Source: Stenotrophomonas beteli (lineage in GTDB: Bacteria > Pseudomonadota > Gammaproteobacteria > Xanthomonadales > Xanthomonadaceae). From it: a stretch of DNA of 64,000 nucleotides. Under the pieces are notes generated by a model, which was not told the DNA's origin, searched no databases, and saw only the letters and a program-made list of their open reading frames with translations. The translations under genes and the position numbers were made by a program. Positions 9,330 to 20,182 of the stretch are shown piece by piece. The DNA lies in contig NZ_LLXV01000029.1 of NCBI RefSeq assembly GCF_001431665.1, positions 1 through 64,000 on the forward strand. Direction: 5' to 3'. Position 1 is the stretch's first letter. Each line of letters starts with the position of its first letter.

Positions 9330-9763
9330 GCCACGGCTCCACCGTACCGGACCAGGAAAGTCGTCAGCATGGCGCAGGCCACGAATACCAGCACCGCCAG
9401 CAACGATCGCTTCGAACCGCGCGCCAGGCCACACACGCCGTGACCACTGGTACAGCCGCTGCCCAAGCGGGTGCCGAAGCCGACCAGCAGGCCGGCGCCG
9501 AGCAACTGCCAGGCCGGCAATGCATCACGCAGCAGTGCGCGTGGCGATGCCTCGGGCACCGACTGCCACCACAGCACCAGCCCCGCCGATGCCAGCAGGC
9601 CGGCCAGGAATGCCCAGCGCCAGCCACGCTCGCCTCCGGCTGCCCGAAGGCTGCCAGCGGCGATGCCGCTGATGCCGGCCACGCGCCCGATGCTGGACAG
9701 CAACAGCACCGCAGCGGCACCGATCAAGGCGCCGCCGGTGACCGCACCCCAGGGCAGATTCAT
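9326..9763 (-). CDS. YeeE/YedE-type sulfur transport membrane protein, first half
   Basis: About 145 residues, membrane protein with the diagnostic GSGCTSGHGVCGLARGS motif (two cysteines) of YeeE/YedE/TsuA transporters. ATG 9763 is chosen over 9787 because the protein then starts directly before the first helix and after a GAGGG. It is divergent from the ArsR-type regulator at 9850, with an 18-bp palindrome between them, which suggests sulfide/persulfide-responsive control. Confidence 0.85.
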   Translation of the reverse strand: MNLPWGAVTGGALIGAAAVLLLSSIGRVAGISGIAAGSLRAAGGERGWRWAFLAGLLASAGLVLWWQSVPEASPRALLRDALPAWQLLGAGLLVGFGTRLGSGCTSGHGVCGLARGSKRSLLAVLVFVACAMLTTFLVRYGGAVA

Positions 9764-9803
9764 GCCACGCCCTCTTTGCCACCGCACATGGAATTGTTCC
9801 TTG

Positions 9804-9821
9804 ATTTAGAATTATCTAAAT
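9804..9821. promoter_or_regulatory. Perfect palindrome, probable ArsR/BigR operator
   Basis: ATTTAGAATTATCTAAAT has perfect 7-base arms around ATTA. It lies in the AT-rich gap between the divergent YeeE pair and the ArsR-type gene and stands out from the GC-rich surroundings. Binding by the neighbouring regulator is inference. Confidence 0.7.
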
Positions 9822-9849
9822 TAGATCATCCTAAACAAAGAGGTCAACC

Positions 9850-10164
9850 ATGGTCCGGTCCCTGCCTGACAGCGCAGCAATGGCCGAACACGCTTCAGAG
9901 GCAGCCACGCTGCTCAAAGGCCTGGCCCACCCCGCCCGACTGCGGGTACTGTGCCGCCTGGTTGAAGGCGAGGCGCCAGTAGCGGAGCTGCAGGCGCTCA
10001 CCGGGCTGAGCGCGTCGGCGCTGTCCCAGCACCTGGCGGTACTGCGCGCGATGAAGATCGTGGCAACCCGGCGCGAGGCACAGGCGATGCACTACCGGGT
10101 GGTCCAAGGACCTGCGCTGGGTGTGCTGCAGGCCCTGCACGCTGCCTACTGCGGCCGGGCATGA
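9850..10164 (+). CDS. ArsR/SmtB-family regulator, BigR/SqrR-like
   Basis: 104 residues with a winged helix-turn-helix (LTGLSASALSQHLAVLRAMKI). Two cysteines occupy the positions used by BigR/SqrR/YgaV persulfide sensors: one in RVLCRLVEGE near residue 36 and one in HAAYCGRA near the C-terminus. In that family the two form a di- to tetrasulfide link and release the operator. Start ATG 9850 follows AAAGAGG. Context with the sulfur transport genes supports sulfide or persulfide sensing rather than metal sensing. Confidence 0.85.
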   Translation: MVRSLPDSAAMAEHASEAATLLKGLAHPARLRVLCRLVEGEAPVAELQALTGLSASALSQHLAVLRAMKIVATRREAQAMHYRVVQGPALGVLQALHAAYCGRA

Positions 10165-10173
10165 GGTTGAATG

Positions 10174-10602
10174 TCAGCCGGCATGCAGCGCCGGCTGCAC
10201 CACCGTGTCCAGCAGGTCGACCGGTGTCGGCGCCGCGCGATCTCCCTCCAGCGCCCGGCTGAAACCGGCCCAGTCGCTGGATGACAACTGGCGCAGCAGC
10301 GCTGCCTCCACCGGCAACGCCCGCATCGACCAGTAGGGAAACTGGCGCTGGCCGAGGCGGCCTCGCGCCAGCTCGATGATGTCGATGTGGCTGCCGGCCT
10401 GGAGAATGCGCTCATACACCGAGTCGATGCCATCCGGCGGCCCCTCGATGTACTGCAGGAAACGATTGCCATCGTGCAGCAGCACTCCGGTCACCCCGGC
10501 CATCTTGTTGAAACGCGCAGCGTCTTCGACCAGCGCCTGCAGGCGTTGGCTGGAGAGCTCCGGCAGCGCCCGGCTGATGTAGGCGATGGCGCGCAATGGC
10601 AT
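10174..10602 (-). CDS. BLUF-domain blue-light sensor
   Basis: 142 residues consisting of one BLUF (FAD) domain plus a short C-terminal extension and no effector domain. The key photochemical residues are present: Tyr8 (IAYISRA), Asn32, Gln50 (NRFLQYIEGP), Trp91 and Met93 (YWSMRAL). Short BLUF proteins act through a partner protein. The gene follows the CheB/receiver-kinase operon on the same strand after about 80 bases, so the neighbouring signalling proteins are candidate partners. Confidence 0.92.
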   Translation of the reverse strand: MPLRAIAYISRALPELSSQRLQALVEDAARFNKMAGVTGVLLHDGNRFLQYIEGPPDGIDSVYERILQAGSHIDIIELARGRLGQRQFPYWSMRALPVEAALLRQLSSSDWAGFSRALEGDRAAPTPVDLLDTVVQPALHAG

Positions 10603-10685
10603 GGTGCTTCCTTGGCTGGGGGTGAACGCACGGTAGCAGTTGCGGACGAGCCCGTCTCAATACGCCCGCCCGTTTCCTGAAGAAT

Positions 10686-11819
10686 TCAGGTTGCGATGGC
10701 GCCCGCCCCGTCCCACCGTCGCGGCAACACAGCCTCGAACACGACCTGGCCTGCGTCGTTGCGCGCCCCGATCCGGCCGCCGTGCGCGCGCACGAACTGA
10801 TCCACGATGTACAGGCCCAGGCCCAGTCCCTTGCTCTGGTGGAAACTGGCCTTGAACGGCTCGAACAAGCGCGGCAACAGCGCGTCATCGATATGGCCGG
10901 CATTGCTCACCCGCAGCACCAACGCGCGGGCATCGTTGCCATCCAGCTGCACGTGTGCCTCGCTGCCATGCGTCAACGCATTGCCCACCAGGTTTGCTGC
11001 GATCTGCCCCAGGCGGTCCATGTCGCCCTGCAGGCGCGTGTCGCCGACGGCGTCGAAACGAATGCGCTCGTGACCGTGGGCACTGCCCGCTTCGGCGATC
11101 ACCGCACGGGTGACCTCACGCAGGTCGCAGGCGGTAGCCTGCAGCCGCAGGCCACCACTGCGGATCCGCGAAAAGTCCAGCAACTGCTCGACCATCCGCG
11201 CCATGCGCAGGGTACTGGCCTCCAGATGCGCCAGTGTCTGCTGCGCGCTGCTGCTGTTCGCCGGAAGCTCCAGCGCCAGCTTGTCGGCACACAACAGGAT
11301 CGCCGACAGCGGCGTGCGCAGGTCGTGGGTCAACACGGCGGCCATCGTCTCGTTGAGCTTCAGCGCCCGCTCCAACGCCTCGTTGCGGGCCTTCAGCAGC
11401 TGGCGCTGCTGGTACAGCTCGATGAAGACGTTGACTTTGCTCAGGATCACCTGCGGTGCCACTGGCTTGTGCAGGAAATCCACCGCGCCGGTTTCGTAGC
11501 CCTTGAACGCACGCAGCGGATCGTCCGGCGAGGCGGTCAGGAAGATGATCGGCACCGTGCGGCTGCGATGCGAGCCACGCATCAGTTCGGCCAGGGTGAA
11601 GCCATCGATCTCGGGCATGTGCACGTCCAGCAACGCCAGCGCTACCTCGTGCTCCAGCAGCAGCTCCAGCGCCTGCGCGCCCGAACCGGCCAGCAGCAGG
11701 TTCACGCCCTCGCGCTGCAACAGCGCCTGCATGGCCACCAGGTTCTGCGGTACGTCATCGACGATCAGCAGGTTGACCGGGGTCTGCGATTGCGCAGGGT
11801 CCGGTGGCAGCAGGTTCAT
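10686..11819 (-). CDS. Response regulator-histidine kinase (REC-HisKA-HATPase)
   Basis: About 377 residues: an N-terminal receiver domain (phospho-acceptor Asp in LALLDVHMPEIDGF, Lys in DFLHKP), a short helical linker, a HisKA domain with His in VLTHDLRTPLSA, and a HATPase domain ending with GLGLGLYIVDQF. There is no membrane segment. The start at 11819 overlaps the cheB stop (ATGA). It is the last gene of the four-gene kinase-cheR-cheB operon and probably takes phosphate from the large hybrid kinase. Confidence 0.9.
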   Translation of the reverse strand: MNLLPPDPAQSQTPVNLLIVDDVPQNLVAMQALLQREGVNLLLAGSGAQALELLLEHEVALALLDVHMPEIDGFTLAELMRGSHRSRTVPIIFLTASPDDPLRAFKGYETGAVDFLHKPVAPQVILSKVNVFIELYQQRQLLKARNEALERALKLNETMAAVLTHDLRTPLSAILLCADKLALELPANSSSAQQTLAHLEASTLRMARMVEQLLDFSRIRSGGLRLQATACDLREVTRAVIAEAGSAHGHERIRFDAVGDTRLQGDMDRLGQIAANLVGNALTHGSEAHVQLDGNDARALVLRVSNAGHIDDALLPRLFEPFKASFHQSKGLGLGLYIVDQFVRAHGGRIGARNDAGQVVFEAVLPRRWDGAGAIAT

Positions 11820-12391
11820 GCGGAAAACTCCTTCAGGCGACGGCACATCTGTTCAACGGGCAGCACGGCATCGGCACCGGCGTGCTGCAGGGCGGAGGCC
11901 GGCATCATCGATGCCTCGGCCTCCTCAGGGCATTGCAGCCAGGCGTGCCCCCCGGCAGCGCGTACCGCAGCCACGCCTTCGCTGCCGTCGCTGCTGGCGC
12001 CGGTCAGCAGCAGGGCCAGTACCCGCGGGCCAAACACCGCAGCAGCCGACTCGAACAACGGGTCGATGGCCGGGCGCGAATACAGCACCGGCGCGTCAAC
12101 CGACAGCGCCACCGAGGTGGCGTCTTCCACCAGCAGATGGTAGTCCGGCGGTGCGAAGGTGACGGTTCCCGGCTGCAGCGGCTGCTTGTCCTCCGCCTCG
12201 CGCACCGGCAGCGCGCAGTACGGCGCCAGCACTTCGGCGATGCGGCTGCTGCGATCGCGCGGCAGGTGCAGCACGGCCAGGACCGGCGCAGGAAACGTAG
12301 CGGGCAGCGCGCCGAGCACCGACTGCAGCGCAGCAACCCCACCGGCAGAGGCGCCGATCAGCAGCAACGCAGGACGCATGTGCATTGCCAT
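11816..12391 (-). CDS. CheB-type protein-glutamate methylesterase, no receiver domain
   Basis: About 191 residues, the CheB catalytic domain only. The hydrolase triad is visible as Ser in GASAGGVAAL, His in LHLPRDRSSR and Asp in SSDGSEGV. Chemotaxis CheB has an N-terminal receiver; it is absent here. ATG 12391 shares one base with the cheR stop (TGATG). The partner CheR is adjacent, but no chemoreceptor, cheA or cheW gene is in the window. Confidence 0.9.
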   Translation of the reverse strand: MAMHMRPALLLIGASAGGVAALQSVLGALPATFPAPVLAVLHLPRDRSSRIAEVLAPYCALPVREAEDKQPLQPGTVTFAPPDYHLLVEDATSVALSVDAPVLYSRPAIDPLFESAAAVFGPRVLALLLTGASSDGSEGVAAVRAAGGHAWLQCPEEAEASMMPASALQHAGADAVLPVEQMCRRLKEFSA

Positions 12392-13211
12392 CACGCGACC
12401 TTCCGATACAGGCGGTGCTCGCGCGAACAGACGTCGAAGGCATCGTGGTGGCGACCGAACTGCAACGATTCCTTGCTGCCCAGGCCAAGGAAACCGCGAT
12501 GCACCAGTGCCTCGCGGAACAGGCCAACGGCACGGTCCTGCAGATCGCGGTTGAAGTAGATCAGCACATTGCGGCACGACACCAGGTGCACTTCGGAAAA
12601 CACGGTATCGGTGGCCAGGCTGTGGTCGGCAAATACCACGTTGCGCCGCAGCTGGCGATCGAACACGGCGCCGTCGTACGCGGTGGCGTAGTAGTCCGAC
12701 AGCGATGCGGTGCCGCCGGCGGCCAGGTAGTTGCGGCTGAACTGGGCCATGCGGTCGATGCCATAGGCGCCCGCCTCGGCGCTGGCCAGCGCCGAGGGAT
12801 TGATGTCGGTGGCATAGACGATGCTGCGCTCAAGCAACCCTTCCTCGTGCAGCAGGATCGCCAGCGACCAGACTTCCTCGCCCGTGCTGCAACCGGCCAC
12901 CCACAGCTTCACCGATGGATAGGTGCGCAGCACCGGCACCACCTGTTCGCGCAGCTCGCGGAAGTAGGCCGGGTCACGGAACATCTCCGACACCTGCACG
13001 GTGAAGAACTGCATGGCCTGGGCGAACAGCTCCGGCTCGTGCAGCAGGCGATGCTGCAGGTCGGCCAGGCGCGCGCACTCATAGCGCTGCATGGCCTGGC
13101 GCATGCGCCGGCGCAGCGATGACACCGCGTAGCTGCGGAAGTCGTAGTGGTAGCGCTGGTAGATCGCCTCCAGGAGGACCTTCAGCTCCAGGTCGAACAG
13201 TGCCTGATCAT

Positions 13212-13215
<4 letters not shown>
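12391..13215 (-). CDS. CheR-type protein-glutamate O-methyltransferase
   Basis: About 274 residues. The N-terminal helical domain begins MNDQALFDLELKVLLEAIY, followed by the SAM-binding core with VAGCSTGEEVWSLAILL. Start ATG 13215 overlaps the stop of the upstream hybrid kinase (ATGA). Normal CheR methylates chemoreceptors; with no receptor gene nearby, the coiled-coil region of the kinase next door is a possible alternative substrate (inference). Confidence 0.9.
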
Positions 13216-16313
<3,098 letters not shown>

Positions 16314-16464
16314 GCGGGTCGGTTCCAGAGGTCAAAGGGTGGGTGATGGTACTCCGTGTCGCATTCAGCCGCACAGGACGAATGGCACGTGTGCCGCCTG
16401 CACGCACCCTTCACACTGCACTGCCTAGCTTCACGTCCCTCCCTGGGGTAATGCTCATTTCCAC

Positions 16465-17628
16465 GTGGACGCAGCCGCTTCTACGACGTCCGTGCTGACG
16501 GACCCTTCCCGACAACTGCGACTGTTGATCGACAGCGTGCGCGACCATGCGCTGTACCTGCTTGATCCCCAGGGCGTGGTGTGCAGCTGGAATCCTGGCG
16601 CCGAGCGCATCAAAGGCTATTCAGCCGACGAAGTGGTGGGAACCCACTTCAGCCGCTTCTACCTGGCCAGCGACCGCGAGGCTGGCGAACCACAGCGCCT
16701 GCTCCGCGTCGCAGCGCATCAAGGGCATGTCGCCAGCGAGGGCTGGCGGGTACGCCGTGATGGTTCGTCGTTCCGCGCCAGCGTGGTCATCGAGCCGGTC
16801 GTCGAAGCCGGCGAGCTGCTCGGCTTCGTCAAGATCACGCGTGACATCACCGAGCAGTGGCAGGCACAACGGCTGCTGCGCGATGCCCAGCGTGCGCTGC
16901 GCAATACCCAGCAGTTCGAGACGGTGGGCCGGCTCAGCCGGGGGCTGTCGCACGAGTTCAACAACCTGCTGACCACCATCGGCAATGCGCTGGATCTGCT
17001 GGCCATGCGCGTGGGCAGCGACGACAGGCGCGCCGCCGAACTGCTGGATGCGGCCCAGGCCGCCACCGACCGCGGCGCGCTGCTGACCCGCCAGCTGCTG
17101 GCCTTCAGCACCGGGCAGACCCTGATCCGCGAGCCGCTGGATATCAACACGCAGGTGCAGCACTGGCTGCCGGACCTGCAGCGCGCGTGCCCGCCCACGG
17201 TGGTGCTGGACCTGCAGCTGACACCCGGCCTGCCTGCGGTGAGCACCGACGCCATGCAGTTGCAGACCGCGCTGAGCAACCTGGTGGCCAATGCAGTGGA
17301 GGCCACCCTCGATGGCGGTCGCATCCTGGTGGCCACCGCACTGGAGCATCGGCTCGACCCGGATGCGGACAGCACGTTGCAACGTGGCTATGTCACCCTC
17401 AGCGTCTGTGACGAGGGCCATGGCATGGCCGCCGACATCGCCGAGCGTGCGACCGAGCCCTTCTTCACCACCAAGGACATCGGCAAGGGCAGCGGATTGG
17501 GCCTGAGCCAGGTGTTCGGATTCACCACCCAGAGCGGCGGCTTCGTCGACGTGTCCACCACGCCCGGTGTCGGCACCACGGTCAGCCTGCTGCTTCCCGC
17601 AATAGAGGACCCTGCCGATGACCGATGA
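16465..17628 (+). CDS. PAS-domain sensor histidine kinase
   Basis: 387 residues, no membrane segment. A PAS domain occupies about 15-130 (LLIDSVRDHALYLLDPQGVV, ITRDITEQ), followed by an NtrB-like HisKA with the phospho-acceptor in SHEFNNLLTTIGNAL and an HATPase with FFTTKDIGKGSGLGLSQVFG. It starts with GTG 16465; the ATG at 16451 is out of frame. Its 3' end overlaps the receiver gene at 17618 by 11 bases, so kinase and receiver form a pair. Confidence 0.88.
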   Translation: MDAAASTTSVLTDPSRQLRLLIDSVRDHALYLLDPQGVVCSWNPGAERIKGYSADEVVGTHFSRFYLASDREAGEPQRLLRVAAHQGHVASEGWRVRRDGSSFRASVVIEPVVEAGELLGFVKITRDITEQWQAQRLLRDAQRALRNTQQFETVGRLSRGLSHEFNNLLTTIGNALDLLAMRVGSDDRRAAELLDAAQAATDRGALLTRQLLAFSTGQTLIREPLDINTQVQHWLPDLQRACPPTVVLDLQLTPGLPAVSTDAMQLQTALSNLVANAVEATLDGGRILVATALEHRLDPDADSTLQRGYVTLSVCDEGHGMAADIAERATEPFFTTKDIGKGSGLGLSQVFGFTTQSGGFVDVSTTPGVGTTVSLLLPAIEDPADDR

Positions 17629-17977
17629 CCCGATCCGCGTGCTGATGGTGGAGGACCAGACCGATCTGCGCGAAATGATCGGCCTGGCCCTGCGCGACTT
17701 CGGCATCGACGTATCAACTACCGCCGACGCCCATGAAGCGGCCGCGCTGCTGAAGGGCGAGGCGCGTTTCGATGTGGTGTTCAGTGACATCAGCATGCCC
17801 AACGGCATGTCCGGCATCGAACTGAGCGAGCACGTCGCCCGCGAGCAACCACAGGCACGGATGATCCTGTCGTCCGGCTATGCCCGTTCGCAGCTGCCAC
17901 CGCTGCCCGAGCAGGTGGAATTCCTGCCCAAGCCCTACCGCCTGCGCCAGCTGGTGGAGCTGTTGAAGCAGGAATGA
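17618..17977 (+). CDS. Single-domain response regulator
   Basis: 119 residues, one receiver domain with acidic pocket (MVEDQTD), acceptor Asp in VVFSDISMPNGMSG and Lys in FLPKPYRL. No output domain. It overlaps the upstream PAS kinase, its probable phosphodonor. Such receivers act by protein contact or as phosphate sinks. Confidence 0.9.
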   Translation: MTDDPIRVLMVEDQTDLREMIGLALRDFGIDVSTTADAHEAAALLKGEARFDVVFSDISMPNGMSGIELSEHVAREQPQARMILSSGYARSQLPPLPEQVEFLPKPYRLRQLVELLKQE

Positions 17978-18084
17978 GGAAGGCCGGTCCAGCGCTCGGC
18001 TGCCCTCATCCCTGGCGCCCCAACGGCTTGCGGTTATCCCGTGGGCAATGGTGTGCCCTGAAGGACGCAACGCCGGAGCGGCGT

Positions 18085-18558
18085 TCAGCCCGAGGTGCGC
18101 TGCATGAATAGAAGTTCCGGGGTCGAGAACGCTTCAACCTGCTGGAAACCGAGGTCCCGGTACAGCGCCACGGCAGCCGTGTTGTCACGATAGACGCGCA
18201 GGGTGAGCTGCTGCACATCCGCTTGGCCCAGGGCCTGTGCACTCAATGCCTGCATGAGCAGCCGGCCAAGGCCGCGCCCGCGTGCCAGCGGGGAAACGAT
18301 GATGCGGCCCAGGTGTGCGGTGCGGGCGTCAGTCATCCAGTACTGGCCGAATCCAACGCAGGTACCTTGCTCGTCCAGCAGCGCCCAGCCTGGGCGCGCC
18401 GCGAGCTCAAGCACCTGCGCGAACCGCTCCGGCAGCAGGGGAAACGGCACACCGGGGCCTGCCCAGCGCCGGGTCGCCTCGGCTGATTCAGGCCAGTCGG
18501 CCACGATGGCGTAATGCGACGGCTGGACGGGGCGAAGCTGGGGGCTCATGGCGTTCAT
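18085..18558 (-). CDS. GNAT-family N-acetyltransferase
   Basis: 157 residues with the acetyl-CoA signature IIVSPLARGRGLGRLLMQAL and the C-terminal beta-strand/helix YRDNTAAVALYRDLGFQQVE. The substrate is not predictable. It stands alone between the PAS kinase pair and the tRNA region. Confidence 0.85.
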   Translation of the reverse strand: MNAMSPQLRPVQPSHYAIVADWPESAEATRRWAGPGVPFPLLPERFAQVLELAARPGWALLDEQGTCVGFGQYWMTDARTAHLGRIIVSPLARGRGLGRLLMQALSAQALGQADVQQLTLRVYRDNTAAVALYRDLGFQQVEAFSTPELLFMQRTSG

Positions 18559-18889
18559 GGTGCGTCATCTGCGCCAGGCGTACACGCTGCGAGGCCGCAT
18601 TTGAGATCTGCCATGGGGCAATAGATTCCAGACGCGCCGCCATCACGCCCCGTGTGCCGCGGCACCCAGCCCATCCCGATTTCGGGAATTGCCATGTTCA
18701 AAGGCCTCAGCGCGTTTCCCGTTACCCCGCGCTCTGAAGCGGGTGTTTTCGCGACTGATCGGGCGCGTGGCCGGCAGCCACGCCACGTGGATTCGCGTCA
18801 TGGCCTGCGCGGCGGCGCTGCTGGACCTGTATGGGGAGGACTGCCTGCCGCTGCCGTCCGGCGAGCGGTTGCCATGCGGCTGTAGCAGA
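18559..18889. other. Intergenic region between the GNAT gene and tRNA-Arg
   Basis: Apart from the possible gene remnant at 18694-18885, nothing recognisable is seen here. Confidence 0.5.
18694..18885 (+). pseudogene. Possible decayed 5' fragment of a dihydrodipicolinate synthase-family gene
   Basis: The open frame starts MFKGLSAFPVTP, the typical N-terminus of DHDPS-family aldolases. The next expected segment (FSRLIGRVAG) appears in a different frame, and a VDS..G..G..LP...RRAVA pattern returns in the first frame. The frame ends 4 bases before the tRNA-Arg 3' end. This looks like a frameshifted remnant cut off at the tRNA; similarity was judged by eye only. Confidence 0.35.
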
Positions 18890-18966
18890 TGGTGACCCCG
18901 GCCCGATTCGAACGGGCGACCTTCCCCTTAGGAGGGGGACGCTCTATCCAGCTGAGCTACGGGGCC
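18890..18966 (-). tRNA. tRNA-Arg (anticodon CCU)
   Basis: 77 nt including encoded CCA. Acceptor GGCCCCG pairs with CGGGGTC (one G-T pair), D arm GCTC/GAGC, anticodon stem TCCCC/GGGGA with loop CTCCTAA (anticodon CCT), T arm GCCCG-TTCGAAT-CGGGC. It reads AGG codons. tRNA-Arg(CCU) genes are common integration sites; here the 3' side abuts a decayed gene fragment. Confidence 0.97.
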
Positions 18967-18980
18967 ATTGGCAGCGGGAA

Positions 18981-19009
18981 AGGATACCTCGTCTGGCTGA
19001 ATGGACCAA
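18981..19009 (-). promoter_or_regulatory. Predicted tRNA-Arg promoter
   Basis: Minus-strand TTGGTC (19004-19009) and TATCCT (18981-18986) with a 17-base spacer, 15 bases upstream of the mature tRNA 5' end. Confidence 0.6.
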
Positions 19010-19066
19010 GCGCCGGGCGTCCTGCACGGCTCCCGAAGTAGATATGCTGGCCCGCCGCGACCCGTT

Positions 19067-19666
19067 GTGAACTGGATGTCCGACGTCTGGCGAACCCTCT
19101 CTGCCCTCGGCGACAGCCGCTGGCTGCTGCCGATGGCCCTGGTGCTGCTGATCACCCTGCCCCGCGCAGACGCACGCCTGAAATGGCGATGGCTGCTGGC
19201 CATCGCCGTCACCGCCGGCGTCACGCTTGCCTCAAAGGTGGCCTTCATGGGCTGGGGGATTGGCATCAAGAGCGTGCACTTCACCGGTTTTTCCGGGCAT
19301 GCCGCGATGTCCAGTGTCGTCTATCCGGTCGTTGGTGCGCTGCTCGCCGGACCGGCCAAGCGCGCACGGGCGATCGGCGTGGCAATCGGCGTGCTGTTGG
19401 CCATCGCCATTGCCTGGTCACGAATCCCGTTGCATGCGCATAGCCTTTCTGAGGTCATTGCTGGGCTGATGCTTGGACTGGGCTGCAGTGCGTGGGCGTT
19501 GTACGGCGCGCGTCCGTCCCGCCGCGCGGCTCTCATTTCCATTGCCGCCGCTTTACTCGCCGGCGCGGCACTTCCCCTCGCCCAGCCGAACCTGCACACC
19601 CATCAAGCGGTGATCGCGCTGGCAAAGTTCATTTCTGGAAGAACAGAGCTCCACGCCCACCCGTGA
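19067..19666 (+). CDS. PAP2-like membrane phosphatase family protein
   Basis: About 199 residues with around six membrane helices. The phosphatase core is partly present: FTGFSGHAAMSS (SGH motif) and SRIPLHAHSLSEVIAG (SRxxxxxH motif). The first motif KxxxxxxRP is not seen, and the usual final Asp is Glu, so activity is uncertain. Start is GTG 19067 (VNWMSDVW) or ATG 19076. It lies just before the exopolysaccharide locus and could act on lipid pyrophosphates, but nothing ties it there. Confidence 0.7.
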   Translation: MNWMSDVWRTLSALGDSRWLLPMALVLLITLPRADARLKWRWLLAIAVTAGVTLASKVAFMGWGIGIKSVHFTGFSGHAAMSSVVYPVVGALLAGPAKRARAIGVAIGVLLAIAIAWSRIPLHAHSLSEVIAGLMLGLGCSAWALYGARPSRRAALISIAAALLAGAALPLAQPNLHTHQAVIALAKFISGRTELHAHP

Positions 19667-19775
19667 GAACTGCCAACAGAGCCGCACATCTTCTTCACTT
19701 TCCTTGACAGGAGGAATGAACAGCGGCCAACATAAGCGCGGAAAAACTTACCTCACGGAGTAGGAGACCCCGTAG

Positions 19776-20090
19776 ATGAAGAAGATGATTGCCGCTCTGG
19801 CCCTGCTGGGCCTGTCCTCGCCGGTGTTTGCCCAGGAAGCTCCGGTTGCCACTGCGGAAACCAGCGCTGAAGTCGCTGGCGCAGAAGCGGCTGGCGCCGC
19901 CGCCACTGGCACCCTGACCACCGTCGCTACTGTTGGCCTGGGCATTGCTGCCGCTGGCGTGCTGTACAGCGTTGCCGCTGACAGCAGCAAGGACGATGCA
20001 GGCAACAACAATGGTGGCGGCACCACGCCTCCGGGTCCCGGCGGCACTACCGGCACTACCGGCACTACCGGCACCACCGGCACCAACTGA
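19776..20090 (+). CDS. GfcA/YjbE-like small secreted protein
   Basis: 104 residues: signal peptide (MKKMIAALALLGLSSPVFAQ), an Ala/Thr-rich middle with one hydrophobic stretch (VATVGLGIAAAGVLYS), a GNNNGGGTTPPGPGG linker and a tandem Gly-Thr-Thr C-terminus. Size, signal peptide and Thr-rich tail match GfcA/YjbE, the first product of the gfc (group 4 capsule) and yjbEFGH operons; homology is inferred from context as much as sequence. A rho-independent terminator follows, so this peptide is probably made in excess over the downstream genes. Confidence 0.75.
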   Translation: MKKMIAALALLGLSSPVFAQEAPVATAETSAEVAGAEAAGAAATGTLTTVATVGLGIAAAGVLYSVAADSSKDDAGNNNGGGTTPPGPGGTTGTTGTTGTTGTN

Positions 20091-20116
20091 TCCGCTGAGC
20101 AGATCAGGGTCATCAC

Positions 20117-20155
20117 GCCCCCGCCGGGCGCAGATCTGGCGGGGGCTTTTGTTTT
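20117..20155 (+). terminator. Intra-operon rho-independent terminator
   Basis: GCCCCCGCC (20117-20125) pairs with GGCGGGGGC (20138-20146) and is followed by TTTTGTTTT. It sits between the gfcA-like gene and the wza-like gene of the same operon, so it likely acts as a partial terminator that sets their ratio. Confidence 0.85.
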
Positions 20156-20182
20156 GCCTAGCAGGGCAAGGAAGAATCATCG

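Noticed and set aside
10782-12143. 453-codon plus-strand open frame opposite the receiver-kinase and cheB genes
   Set aside because: It is antisense to two clear genes, has no recognisable domain and a composition typical of shadow frames in GC-rich DNA.
20042-20090. Short tandem repeat (ggcactacc units) considered as a CRISPR-like or satellite array
   Set aside because: It is the Gly-Thr-Thr coding tail of the GfcA-like gene; units are 9 bases with no spacers.
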